A stretch of 64,000 bases of DNA from Panorpa germanica. Taxonomy: Eukaryota; Arthropoda; Insecta; Mecoptera; Panorpidae. The position numbers were made by a program, and so were the translations under genes. The notes beneath the pieces are model-generated. The model searched no databases and was not told where the DNA came from. It was given only the letters and a program-made list of their open reading frames with translations. Positions 24,801-35,001 of the stretch are shown here, one piece after another (position 1 is the stretch's first letter; every line of letters starts with the position of its first letter). The stretch lies in the NCBI GenBank assembly GCA_963678705.1, contig OY783213.1, forward strand, positions 11,288,451-11,352,450, given 5' to 3'.

Positions 24801-26521
24801 AGTACAATAAAATCCACATGCTGTATGAGAGCAACTTTGTTGAAATTTGTTGTCATAATGCCACTCAAAATTAAGGATACAACGGCATAAATTAAAAAAG
24901 TTTTGCAAAATCGTGCTAAAAATGTAATTCGCTTCTCCAAGCAAACGTGTTCCAATAATTCCTGCAAAATAGTTCAGTTTTATAAATTCACTTTTAATAA
25001 AAACTCAGACTTTTCACTTTCTAGAATACTTACGTCAGATGCCGCGTTTTTTTCTTCTACAAACTTTAATAACGGATAAAAAATTAGTGTAATGCTAAAT
25101 TCAAAAATTATACTTGGAATAAATTCTTGATACTCTTGGAAACATTTGACATTCTTTTTGATTGGTGGGTTTGGGAATCTTTGAAACTGCATCTGTAAGT
25201 GATTCATAACACATATTTTTAAAAACTGTTACATTAGCATGTAAATGTGACATGGAAAAGAAAGTCGGGAAAGAGGGAGTATGAAACGTGAGAGGAAAAA
25301 AATATATTCTTCTTTGAAGAAAGCAGAATTGAAAAGTGAAATAGAAAAGGGACAGGTAGAAAGAAAGAGAAGAGAGTATACAGGATCATATTTTGACTGA
25401 TGTTAGAAGAGAGGGAAGGAGGAATATGGACGGCGGAAATAAGGAAACAGAGGAATAGAACAAAGCAAGTAGAGAGGAAAGACAAAGAAGGATGGCAGTA
25501 ACAGAGAGAAATGTTTTTGCTTTTTTCTTTCATTTTAATATTAGTAATTAAGGAATAAATGAAATGTAATCAAAGAATGTAGGGCATATCAGCAAGAAAA
25601 ATTTTATAAGTACTATACTACTTACATTAAAATCGACATACATCGTTCGTGCAATGCAAAGGTCTAAATAATAGATCAGAATATCTGTTTGAGAAAATGA
25701 TTCATCTGAAAATGGAATAATCAATACTTGCAATAAATATCTTTTCAATTATTTAGAAAAGAAATCGAATTTATAATTACTTTTAGCATTATATAGCGAC
25801 AGAAACTTATCATTATTTATTATTTCTTTATCTGTTGCCAGCAGTGAGTATTCATACGTATTATTTATTCGAACAACATTTATTGCCCAAGTTGGTGAAG
25901 ATTTTTCATAAAGTTGCCCATTATAATCTTTTTCAAATATATAATTTTTGATTTCGGATGTATGCTTAGCAGGGATATAATCTAGATAGAAATATAAAGA
26001 TATTTTCTTTGATGACTGATTAATTACACTACATTAATTACATTAATTACTGACGAATTAAATTACATTTATTAAAAGTATATAGATTACATTACTTATC
26101 TTAGATCCAGTAGTTTCAATTAGGTTACGTAATATGTACATTAAATGTTCAGTTTCAATATTCTTTAGATACACAATGGTAAAATTTGGGGACAACTTTG
26201 CTTTTAATTCTTTCTGTAAAACAAATCAAATGAAATATAGAAGAGAGGTTTATTATAAACCAAAGGTCTATTATTTTTATATAAGCATCAGTTATGTGAA
26301 AACTGAAGCTTAACTTCTCTTACCCCAGTCACGATATTAACTGTTATATTTTCAGTATCCCTTCTATTGGTGCTGTCTTCATTCCACGTGCAACTAACTG
26401 ACAAAACAAGCGCAGATGTTACTGGCATTAAAACTGTTATCATGATAGAATAAAAATTACTACGCATAACTTTATACTCTTTCCATGTTATGGCGCAAAG
26501 AAAATTATAGAATCTTTCCAT
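15889..26521 (-). CDS. ABCA-family full transporter B, 1695 aa, degenerate first ATPase domain
   Basis: Paralog of ABCA-A. 32 exons sum to 5088 nt, many with the same length as in A. NBD1 is more decayed: Walker A reads GGNETENQF near residue 513 (Lys lost), Q-loop N, signature LDMASQQKF, Walker B FNQLSPSLD (Asp-Glu replaced by Asn-Gln), H-loop N. NBD2 keeps Walker A (GPANSGKST, near 1339) and LDEPT, but the signature is LSSANKRKL and the H-loop is N. No internal stop. Start chosen at 26521: MERFYNFLC aligns with the paralog. Exons from the 5' end: 26521-26324, 26213-26096, 25981-25781, 25705-25626, 25192-25034, 24961-24727, 24621-24472, 24381-24209, 24130-23980, 23555-23442, 23222-23068, 22995-22841, 22763-22691, 22270-22207, 22137-21965, 21895-21744, 21708-21638, 21143-21040, 20972-20759, 20691-20460, 19729-19656, 19585-19337, 18819-18697, 18623-18405, 18282-18173, 17772-17628, 17502-17405, 17272-16987, 16920-16710, 16637-16473, 16394-16328, 16257-15889. 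Confidence 0.9.
18927..19237 (+). mobile_element. Helitron-like non-autonomous element in an ABCA-B intron
   Basis: The element begins TC after an A, and ends ACAGCTAG before a T, matching Helitron termini (5' TC, 3' CTRR, insertion between A and T with no duplication). Internal sequence includes CACGTTGTCTGTCCGCGATG and ACTACTTAACCGATTTTAAT, which I recognise from short insect Helitron-type repeats ending CAACGCGTGGCCGGG. It is 311 bp and non-coding, and sits in the intron between ABCA-B exons 22 and 23. Confidence 0.6.
19769..20404 (+). mobile_element. MITE, family 1 (GGGCTTGTGTCCT termini), full-length copy
   Basis: About 636 bp with 13-bp terminal inverted repeats GGGCTTGTGTCCT, flanked by AAT and ATT. 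It lies in the ABCA-B intron between exons 20 and 21. Related copies are at 27094, 32717, 35002 and 61191, with fragments at 37655-38210 and 45105-45165. It has no transposase and gives small spurious open frames only. Confidence 0.85.
22327..22617 (-). repeat. Pyrimidine-rich (sense strand) tract in an ABCA-B intron
   Basis: Purine-rich on the plus strand (GGAAAGG, GAAGAAA, GAGGAAG), so pyrimidine-rich on the transcribed sense strand of ABCA-B. It makes a spurious 96-codon frame rich in S, L and F. Comparable to 6240-6680. Confidence 0.55.
25240..25525 (-). repeat. Pyrimidine-rich (sense strand) tract in an ABCA-B intron
   Basis: Second such tract in ABCA-B, between exons 4 and 5; mainly A and G on the plus strand. 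The 99-codon minus-strand frame across it has no domain character. Confidence 0.55.
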
Positions 26522-27839
26522 TATTTCAAAATATGCAATAACTATATCATTTTTAAAGAAATGTAACTGTACTGGAAATTTCAATTGTCTAATATTGTTT
26601 AATAATAAGGAAATATACGTTATAGGTTTTAAGATACATGATTCCGACATATTTATGAATTTCTATTTGTAAATTTCTAATCGCATGTGCGGTGAATGAA
26701 AAAAAATTGTTGGTATCCCTGTCACACAATTACGTCAATTTTTCTTCAAGAAATATTATGTTTCTTAAATGTAAATCACTTAAATTGACTTAAATTAAAA
26801 TATGCATTTAGAAACGTGTGTGATATCATCAGGCACTGAGGAATAATTGAAAATAGCATATTAAAAAAATCGTGAGATGATGCCCCATTTAGAATCCCAT
26901 TCGTGGATTTTTCTACTCCTTTTTTTCATGGAATTAAAACGAAATAAAACAACCTAAATCCAGATAGACTGTGAGTAGATAGGAATAAATGCTATGTTTT
27001 ATATAGGTTTATTTAAAATTTGTGAATAAGAACTCTGGTCTGATGAAATATTATTTAAATTAAATCCTACATCAGTAGCGCTAAAACTACAATGGGCTTG
27101 TGTCCTATGTCTTAATTTCTATATAAGTGTACTATATATTGATAAACTGGGTTACTAGAACCTCAAATGTTCAATTATTTTTTAATAACTCCTTATATGT
27201 TAAGAGATATTAATAATTAAAAAAGTCATTTTGTCTCTTTAATTATTAAAGGGATTCAACGTTGTAAACATTCCAAGTGCATGTGACATCACAATCCTTG
27301 TGTAAGGTTACCAACCTTACAGCTCATAAATCTCTGCTATATGTATTTATATATCAAAATATCAAATATTATTTACAGCTATTTCAAGGAACAATAAAAT
27401 TTCAATATTATGTCTGCCTTAGCAGGATAACAACTTATTATTCTTTGATTTGACTACCAACAGCTACAGAACATTACCACATCACTGACCTACTCAACAA
27501 ATAACTGACGTTAAAATGCATTTCACGTCATACAAATATGGCCGACCATTTCTAGCGCTAAAACTACAATTCAAACTTTTAAATGCTATATCTCCGTCAA
27601 CATTTAGATATTTAATAAAATATAAACGCCAATATACATTTATTAACATCAATTTCAATAAAAAGGAACGAAGTTTAATTTTGAAGAAATATAAAAAAGT
27701 TATTGACATTAGACTAGTCAATTCCATTAAAGCAGCGATGAGACCTCACCTGGCGTTGTCTTATTAGTAAAGAACTGAGCATTCTAGAGTTCAGACGATG
27801 ATATTATAATACCGCTAGTCGTTTAAATCAGTTTAAATC
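26522..27839. other. Divergent intergenic region between ABCA-B and the protease-FReD gene
   Basis: About 1.3 kb separates the two start codons, which face away from each other. The right half is the truncated family 1 MITE at 27094-27660, whose end lies only about 180 bp from the protease-FReD start. 26522-27093 is AT-rich with nothing recognisable. Both promoters should be here. Confidence 0.5.
27094..27660 (-). mobile_element. MITE, family 1, truncated copy
   Basis: Begins with the GGGCTTGTGTCCT terminus and follows the family sequence in reverse orientation to near ATTAACATCAATTTCAAT, then stops without the other terminus. It occupies the space just upstream of the protease-FReD gene and could contribute to its promoter or 5' UTR. 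Confidence 0.75.
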
Positions 27840-30800
27840 ATGTTAGAAAAAGTGTTTGTGCTATCGGTACTGGTATTTATGAAGGAACTACACGCTGAAG
27901 GTCAGTCTTGTTGCACAAAGATTCATTCCTCATAACGAGGCCAATAGAATATGTTATTAAATAATTTTACAAATATTTTGTAATGATTTATTGCAAAATT
28001 TATTAAAAATGAAGTAAAATTTTTGTCATAATTATTTGAAATACAATTTATATTATTTGTAAATGTCAATTTATTTTGTTGCGTTCTTATTTTTGTAATA
28101 TATTTCGCGTACCACGTGATAGACTGACATTGAAGCGTGAAACCTGTAAAGCCAGTCAGCCGCATAGTTCATGTTTGTTAAGAATAAATTATATAAGATT
28201 GGCGCACGATATGGGGAACCAGTTATGATGGAGAAGCGCGGTGGTGCTAGTGCTATTTCCCGCGAAACACATTACATGAATGTTGTTTAAATTTTGGCTA
28301 ATCGTTTCCCAACGAATGGCTAACATCTTCTAAATGTTTTATTAAATATCTTTTGTATTTATAAGAACAGTGTTCAAACTATCTTACCGTATCTTATCTA
28401 CGAAACGGTGGTGCATTTTATATCTTCTTTTCTTCTATAGATATTATTGCATCGCATATCTCTAGTCATTTTTTTACGACATAAGATATGACAAATGATA
28501 TTTTTTTAATTTTCTTTTAGTAGAAAGTATTAATACCATCTATACTTTATCATCAGAACATAGATATCGGCGACAAGCAAATCAGCAATCAGTAAGTTAA
28601 TTAACAAAACTAAAATTCAATCAGTTTTATTATCATACTCACCTCTATTGAATTTTAAGTTGTATCCCTTATTTCATGACTGTAACATTCATCCTATAAC
28701 GTGAATGAGTTACAGCAGTATTAATTCATGCAACTTTGGCGTGTATAACAATAAAACTGAAAAGAAGCAATCACTTTTATGTTTAAAATATGGCAAGATG
28801 ACAATTATAGTACTGTTATTCAGGATGGAAGCTGCATCCTTCCAAATTTTCCTCAAAATGGTTACTACAGTGTTGGCGGTTCGACAGCTTCACCAGTTCC
28901 TGGAGATTCATTGCCCGAGTGGAGCGCTTTGATATATCAATGTGATTCAGGTTATATTTTAAATGGACAAAGTATAGTTAACTGCAATAAGGAACAGTGG
29001 CTGCCAAAAGTCCCACAATGTTTAAGTATGTAATAGAAAAGATAGCTGGAATACTGAGAGCAAAATTTAGTCTTAATTGTAACCTGCAGGAATGTTAATT
29101 TCTAGGAGCCTGCAAGCCATTAGTATCAGCGTCTGTGCAATATACGTGCATACGAAATAACGCAGAAACTTCCTGCAAGAAACGAATGGTACATGGTACA
29201 AAAGCTGATATTAAATGCAAATGGGGCTACAAGTACATCGCCCTTAAATCGGACACAATTATTTGTAGAAGGGACGGCTCGTGGAGTGATGAAAGAATTA
29301 TTTGCGTTCCTGGTAAATGTGAAACAAAGAAAGGGCTGTATTTCGTACCAGGGCTAACTGCTTCTCTGTTTTAGAGTGTGGTACATTGCCGGCACAGGCC
29401 ACCCCTCATGTCATTGGTGGTAGTCCTGCCGCGATATCGGAATTCCCTTGGCATGCAGGAATTTATGACAAAACAAAGTCATCGGGTCCGATTCAAATAT
29501 GTGGTGGTTCTCTTGTCACCGCAAATATCGTCCTTTCAGGTGGAGTATATCATTTGTTTCTCGATAATCTTCGGAAGAGTAATCCTACTTAAGTCTTATA
29601 TTTACAGCTGCGCATTGCTTTACATCGGATGATCAAACAAAGTTCAAGACCGCGGAATCCTTTGCCGTTGGTATAGGAAAAGTTCACAGAGGCTGGATGG
29701 ACGAACGTGATAATTTTGCTAAACACAGTAACGTTAAAAGCCTAGTTTTACATCCTGAGTATGAATAATTTTGGAGTAGAATTTTCTAGGTTTTCTACTT
29801 ACTGAAACTTAGACAATTTTCTCTTTAGATACGATGGCATTGAGTCTCTGTACATCCATGATATAGCTATTGTTTACCTGGAGCAATTAATCAAATTTAC
29901 TTCAATAATAAGGCCTGTCTGCATAGAGTGGCAATCTGATATCACTACAAGAGATATAGAAGACAATCAACTTGGAAAAGTTAGTCGACACAAATATTAT
30001 TTAAAATGGTTTATACGTTTGAGTATAATAGAGTATTATTGCTAGGTTGCAGGATGGGGTCTGACAACTGAAGGAGGCGATGCTAGCCCTACATTGGTGC
30101 AACTTAGTATTCCAACAATACCAAGGCAACAATGCAGAAATGAATTGTCCGACGATTTTCGACCATTCGTTACTTTTGATAAATTTTGTGCTGGATATTT
30201 GAATGGTAATAATATCATTCATTCATTTCTTCAAATGTCCTTCCTATTGTTATTGTAATTCATTTTGTAGGATCCAGCGTATGTCGCGGTGATTCTGGAG
30301 GAGGTTTATGTTTCCCAAAACAGGAGAATCAAGAACAGGTGTATTATTTGAGAGGTATTGTATCTGTAGGTCCAACTAAGGAAGGATCATGTGACTCACA
30401 AAAGTACACTGCCTTTACAAACGTCGTGTTTCACAGGGATTGGCTTAAAGAGCAATCAGTTCATATTGAACCACCAGTGTTTGAATGTGATTCGGGCGAA
30501 TACATCAACATTGAAGCAAAGTGCAATGGTGTAAGGTTTACGCAACAAATTAGAACTTTTAACATGTAAGAATAAAATCTAACGAAAAATTGAAATTTAT
30601 AGATATCTGACTGTCCCGATAACTCCGATGAAGGAGATGACCTCTGTGAAAAGCCGATCGTAGTGAAAGAGAGACCGACTGTACCGAGCTTCGCGCCCCC
30701 GTATGTATAAAGAGAACCAATTTCTTAGAGTGATAGAGCTGTTACTTGCTAACAAGTAGGAACTATTACAGACCTCCAGATCTCCTAGGTGAAGGCTGTA

Positions 30801-32101
30801 TTCTTCCAGAATTTCCAGAAAATGGAACTTACAAAGTACCTGGGCTACCAAATTCACCAACTCCTGGGGAAGCTTTTGCAGAGTGGGGAGTCTTGAATTT
30901 TAACTGTGACAATTCATTTACTCTTAGTGGAGATGACACAATATTTTGTGCTGAAGGAAAATGGTCGTCTGATATCCCAAAATGCTTACGTAAGAAGAAT
31001 TTGCACTTTTATTCCTTAACAGAGAACTAATATCTTTAATTTGATTAACTGTGCTTTAGCTGTTATCACAGACGTTATTTATGATGACTGCACATCTGTA
31101 CCGGGAAATGTTTCAAATATCTTCAACGTAAAGCCACCAAAATCAACAGCTTCGTTTCCTGTTTTCTGTGAATTGGACGACAGAAATGAAATTGGGCCAT
31201 TCACTGTGAGTGATTATTATTTAAAGTAAATAAAAAACAATAAGAGAGTACTTAAATCAAATAATAAGTTACCACCCCCACAATAGGTCATTCAAAGACG
31301 TAAAACTGACGACGTAAATTTTTATCGCAACTATTCAGATTATCAAAATGGATTCGGAAATTTGAACGAGTCATTTTGGTTAGGACTTGAAAAAATTTAT
31401 CAGGTTGTTATTTTTGAACTATCTTTTATCTTCATTCAAGCAATCTTATTTATAACAATGATATCTTCACAACTAACTTATAGATAACAAGATCTGGGAA
31501 ATATCTTCTTTTTATATATATGGTTGATTTCGACGACAATGTAGGAGTTGCTGCTTATAGCCAATTTGAATTAGGGTCAGAAGATGACGGATATAGGCTA
31601 AATGTTGAAGGTTATCAGGGTGATGCAGGTATTTTCAAAAGTTTAAAAGTTAAGAAAAGGTTGTACTATTTTCATTGACTACAAATTTATTATGTACATT
31701 TTAGGAGACAGCTTTCTATTCCACAATGGATTGCAGTTTTCAACTTATGATCACGATGTTGATAGCTCGCCAAAAAATTGTGCAGAGGAGTATCAAGGAG
31801 GATGGTGGTATGCATCTTGTACAACGAGGTACGTGCAGTTGTATCCATGGATTGATCTTTTAAAGACTCATCAAACAGGATTGATTTAAACAGGATCACA
31901 TAGCTATAGATAACAAATATAAAGAATGATAGATAGTATTAAAATATTCATTTTTATTTCAGTAATCTAAATGGACCTTTTAATAAGAGACGTGTATTGA
32001 GGAAAAAGGGTATTGGAATCACTTGGTATCTTTGGCTTAGTGCTGATATTGGTCTAAAAAATGTAACGATGGCAATACAAAGGCGGGATCAGGCAGGATG
32101 A
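27840..32101 (+). CDS. Modular serine protease fused to LDLa, CCP and fibrinogen-related domain, 804 aa
   Basis: 16 exons close exactly to 2415 nt. Order: signal peptide (1-19); CCP1 (about 45-111); wonton-like cysteine domain (112-180); trypsin-like protease with VIGG at 193 and triad His238, Asp297, Ser398 (GDSGG); LDLa remnant (about 460-491); CCP2 (518-580); fibrinogen-related domain (590-804) with the paired cysteines, GGWWY, SNLNG and the Asp-rich calcium-site region (YDHDVD). CCP-wonton-protease is the insect ModSP/HP14 layout; those proteases normally carry LDLa repeats at the N-terminus and end after the protease. Protease end and LDLa start share exon 9, so the extension is not a neighbouring gene. 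Exons: 27840-27900, 28521-28591, 28824-29025, 29106-29312, 29375-29539, 29608-29758, 29829-29979, 30046-30205, 30271-30530, 30603-30700, 30772-30989, 31060-31205, 31287-31403, 31484-31628, 31705-31828, 31963-32101. Inference: secreted immune sensor-protease. Confidence 0.9.
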
Positions 32102-32234
32102 TAATTAATGATTATAGAGAATGTTGCATGCTTAGAAATAATACTGTTTATGTAATATGTTATTAATACGCCATTGAAGTAATAGAATATTAGATATTTA
32201 GATTTGTAGGATTACATTTTGTAATCGTTTGTTT

Positions 32235-32240
32235 AATAAA
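32235..32240 (+). terminator. Poly(A) signal of the protease-FReD gene
   Basis: AATAAA 134 bp past the TGA stop at 32099-32101, the first such hexamer on the sense strand after the stop. Confidence 0.6.
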
Positions 32241-32716
32241 ATGATTCATTCTATCTCTAAAAACACAGCATACTCATAGAACCCTTTTAGACAAATCCAG
32301 CGCAAAACTTCTTTTGAATAGATTTCTTTAAAAAAATTGTTTATGGGTTAAGAATAACGTTTACTATTAAATCCTGAACTTTCAGAGTTTTTGACCACAA
32401 AGAATCCGAGATAATGAATAGCAAAGGGTGCTCTTTGACTCAGGCTCACCTCCCATTTGAACCATGTAAAACTTCCTGTCCGCCCAACTATTTTCTATTA
32501 TGCACAAAAGAATCTCTATAGAATTTGGAAAAATTTAGGAGGGTAAAGGAAAATGTTTTTTAATCAAATTAAAAAAGAATTCCATATGTTTAGATGGAAA
32601 AAGTCGAATATCAAACCAACAGTTATTTCGAAACTGTCGAAATTTTTCGTATAAACTTTATCATTTTATAATTACTAACCGTGTTTTAGAGTTCACTGAT
32701 TAGAACTTTCTAAAAT
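32241..32716. other. Intergenic, nothing recognised
   Basis: AT-rich sequence between the 3' end of the protease-FReD gene and a cluster of MITE pieces. No open frame or repeat with a clear identity. Confidence 0.5.
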
Positions 32717-33250
32717 GGGCTTGTGTCCTATGTCTTAATTTCTATAAAAGTGTACTATATATAGATAAAGTTCGTTACTAGAACCTCAAATGTTCAATTA
32801 TTTTTTAATAACTCCTTATATGTTAAGAGATATTAACAATGGGCTTGTGTCCTCATTTTTTAGTGGTTGATTTTTCAATTGGTGATTAAAATTGATGTTA
32901 ATAAATGTGTATTAGCGTGTCTATTTTATTAAATATCTAAATATTGACGGAGATATAGCAATTAAAAGTTTGAATTGTAGTTTTAGCGCTAGAAATGGTC
33001 GGCCATATTTGTATGACGTGAAATGCATTTTAACGTCAGTTATTTGTTGACAAAAAGTCATTTTTTCTCTTTAATTATTAAAGGGATTCAACGTTGTAAA
33101 CATTCTGAAACTACAATTCAAACTTTTAATTGCTATATCTCCGTTAACATTTAGATATTTAATAAAATAAACACGCCAATACACATTTATTAAAATCAAT
33201 TTCAATCAAAAATTGAAAAATCGACCACTAAAAAATGAGGACACAAGCCC
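32717..33250. mobile_element. Composite of rearranged family 1 MITE pieces
   Basis: Three partial copies are joined. 32717-32838 is one end in reverse orientation. 32841-33055 is the opposite end in forward orientation, starting with a fresh GGGCTTGTGTCC terminus. 33056-33250 contains internal sequence and then the same end again in reverse, finishing GGACACAAGCCC. The second and third pieces are inverted relative to each other and would form a long hairpin. Confidence 0.7.
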
Positions 33251-33437
33251 ATTAGCAGCATAAATAATAATGGAGTCCTTTTGACATAATAATAAAATCT
33301 CAATGCTAATATGGAACATTTTTGGACGTATTTCATAGCTTCACCTTTCTTTTGTAACCTTCCTACGACCTTTATAATAAAACAAGTTTAACAGGCCCTT
33401 CAATGTTTTAATAGTCGCTATGGTAACAACAAAGTAT

Positions 33438-33743
33438 TTACATCCGGCTATTCCTGATTATAAATTCTGTAAACTGATAATTATAAACTAGTTTCTCATT
33501 TTTGATCTCAATTTTTTCAATTTTTGAGTTTGGGCTTCCGATATTTCCTAACCAATCTTTGATTTTTTCTATATTTGGTACTACCCCTTCTAGCTCTCCT
33601 TTGAGACTCCCATAGTCCGTATTTTCGCACCAACCCCTTAGCTCCAATTTATTGACCTCCATTACTAAGTACTTACGAAAGTAAACTAGCTGAACTCTTC
33701 CAAAAACTTCGAAGTCTATGTGTTTTCTTTGGCGTGCTGTCAT
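33438..33743 (-). CDS. Acylphosphatase, intronless, 101 aa
   Basis: Acylphosphatases hydrolyse carboxyl-phosphate bonds of small acyl phosphates in the cytosol; they are about 98-100 residues, as here. Family landmarks occur in order: DFEVFGRVQ near residue 10, YFRKY with the catalytic-type Arg, LRGWCENT with the catalytic-type Asn, LKGELEG, IEKIKDWL and GSPNSKIEKIE. One odd change: the phosphate-binding loop usually read GRVQGV is GRVQLV here, so the loop glycine is a leucine. The frame is complete, with ATG at 33741-33743 and a TAA stop. The gene is intronless and wedged between transposon fragments, which suggests a retrocopy, although no poly(A) trace was seen. Expression and activity are uncertain. 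Confidence 0.85.
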   Translation of the reverse strand: MTARQRKHIDFEVFGRVQLVYFRKYLVMEVNKLELRGWCENTDYGSLKGELEGVVPNIEKIKDWLGNIGSPNSKIEKIEIKNEKLVYNYQFTEFIIRNSRM

Positions 33744-34104
33744 TGTTAAGAAAATTTAAAATATTTTCATTTTTTATGAATTTGTTTTATCATATGTCAT
33801 TTATTTTTTGTTTTTTAATATATGACATATTGCTTTTATTTGTTTAATATTTAATTGACTTAGAAATTTAAAAGAATTTTTTTTTAATATTCTTTGGCCA
33901 CTGTGAAAGCTAATTAAACAAATTTATTTATTTTAGCCATTTTTAATTGTTTCCAAATAAACAATTTCTTTTACATTAGACCACATTTTCGAGGATGATT
34001 TGATGATTTTATTTTAAACAACAATCTTTCTGCTAAATACTGTTACGTATATTCAATATTTATCCAATATAACAATAGTTTCCTGTTACGTAAACAATAT
34101 TACT
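33744..34104. other. Intergenic, AT-rich, nothing recognised
   Basis: Upstream of the acylphosphatase frame (minus strand). Long A/T runs; the near-palindrome CATATGTCAT..ATATGACATAT lies around 33793-33830. No gene. Confidence 0.45.
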
Positions 34105-34497
34105 TAAGGTGAAACGATACTTGGCCATTTTTGATTCACAAAATATAGATGGCGATACTACACAGCAGGTTATATATTATCAAAAAAATCATGTTTCTTT
34201 ATGTTTAAATCATTTTATGTAAGTAACAAATCTAATCAAGTTAAACAAAGTTAATCAAAATCTAAAGCTGCAATTAGTTAGATGAATAACATATCAACAT
34301 TTTAAGCTTTCTTCCACTGACTTTTAATGAGTTGGAACCGCAAAAATAACTTTTGAAAATTAATATTGTTATATTTTCTAGTTAAATTCCAATTTTTATA
34401 TGACTGGTAACATTTCTAAGGGTTTGTCATAAATTTTATAACCTTTATTATGGCTCTCAAACTAATAAAATTTATGATAAACCCTTAGAAACGTTCT
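34105..34497 (-). mobile_element. MITE, family 2, second copy
   Basis: Starts TAAGGTGAAACGATA and matches the reverse complement of 5157-5516 for most of its length, including the block with AGATGAATAAC, GCTTTCTTCCACT and the palindrome TTTCTAAGGGTTTGTCATAA. The far end finishes at the palindrome (TTAGAAACGTT) rather than a clean terminus. Confidence 0.7.
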
Positions 34498-35001
34498 AAT
34501 TATCTTGTTCTTCTATATTGTTCTTAAATGATCCTTTTAAGGATTATAATATCTAAAGAGCACATTTTTAATGATTTTAGATTAAATATAATCAGGTGTT
34601 GTTCACTGAAATCTTATATGGATGTATGGTAGTATTCACGTTTTGTGTTTTGCGGATTTATAATTTTTTTATACACTTTTCGTTTTCACCCCAATTCATC
34701 TCACAAACAATTGTTTAAAATAAAATATCTTATACATTACATTTATTTCATTTATTATTAAAAGTAAAAGTTAATAATAAACCACTTACAAAAAGAAACA
34801 AACATAATATCTTATAGTTTGATGACACAGTGTGCGAAAGCATTAATAATTTACGCTGAGTGTTGTGTCTTCGGGTTTGATCCACGGACCAGAGTTATAT
34901 TTTCTGGGTTTGGTTCTTATCAAGTGAAATTGATTATGTATATTTAAAATCATAAACTTATTAGGCAGTGGTCCAAATATATGATAAACAAATATTAGAA
35001 T
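34498..35001. other. Intergenic with one SINE-like repeat
   Basis: Contains the second copy of the 14549-14664 repeat at 34864-34971. Otherwise AT-rich with no gene or recognisable motif. Confidence 0.45.
34864..34971 (+). repeat. Interspersed repeat, possibly SINE-like, second copy
   Basis: Shares TGTGTCTTCGG, TTTGATCCACGGACCAGAG and CATAAACTTATTAGGCAGTGG with 14549-14664. GGTTTGATCC fits a pol III B-box loosely. Classification is tentative. Confidence 0.4.

Noticed and set aside
25234..25533. 99-codon minus-strand open frame
   Set aside because: Low-complexity intronic tract in ABCA-B, not a protein.
5859..26521. Calling both ABCA genes pseudogenes because of the dead NBD1
   Set aside because: Both keep full open frames, canonical splice sites and matching phases over 32 exons; NBD2 Walker motifs are intact.
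30531..31059. Reading the protease and the FReD as two separate adjacent genes
   Set aside because: The protease exon runs straight into the LDLa module with no stop, all later phases match, no start with a signal peptide precedes the FReD exons, and only introns of normal size separate them.
33056..33250. CRISPR-like or satellite array from repeated blocks
   Set aside because: The blocks are rearranged MITE pieces, irregular in spacing, in a eukaryotic genome.
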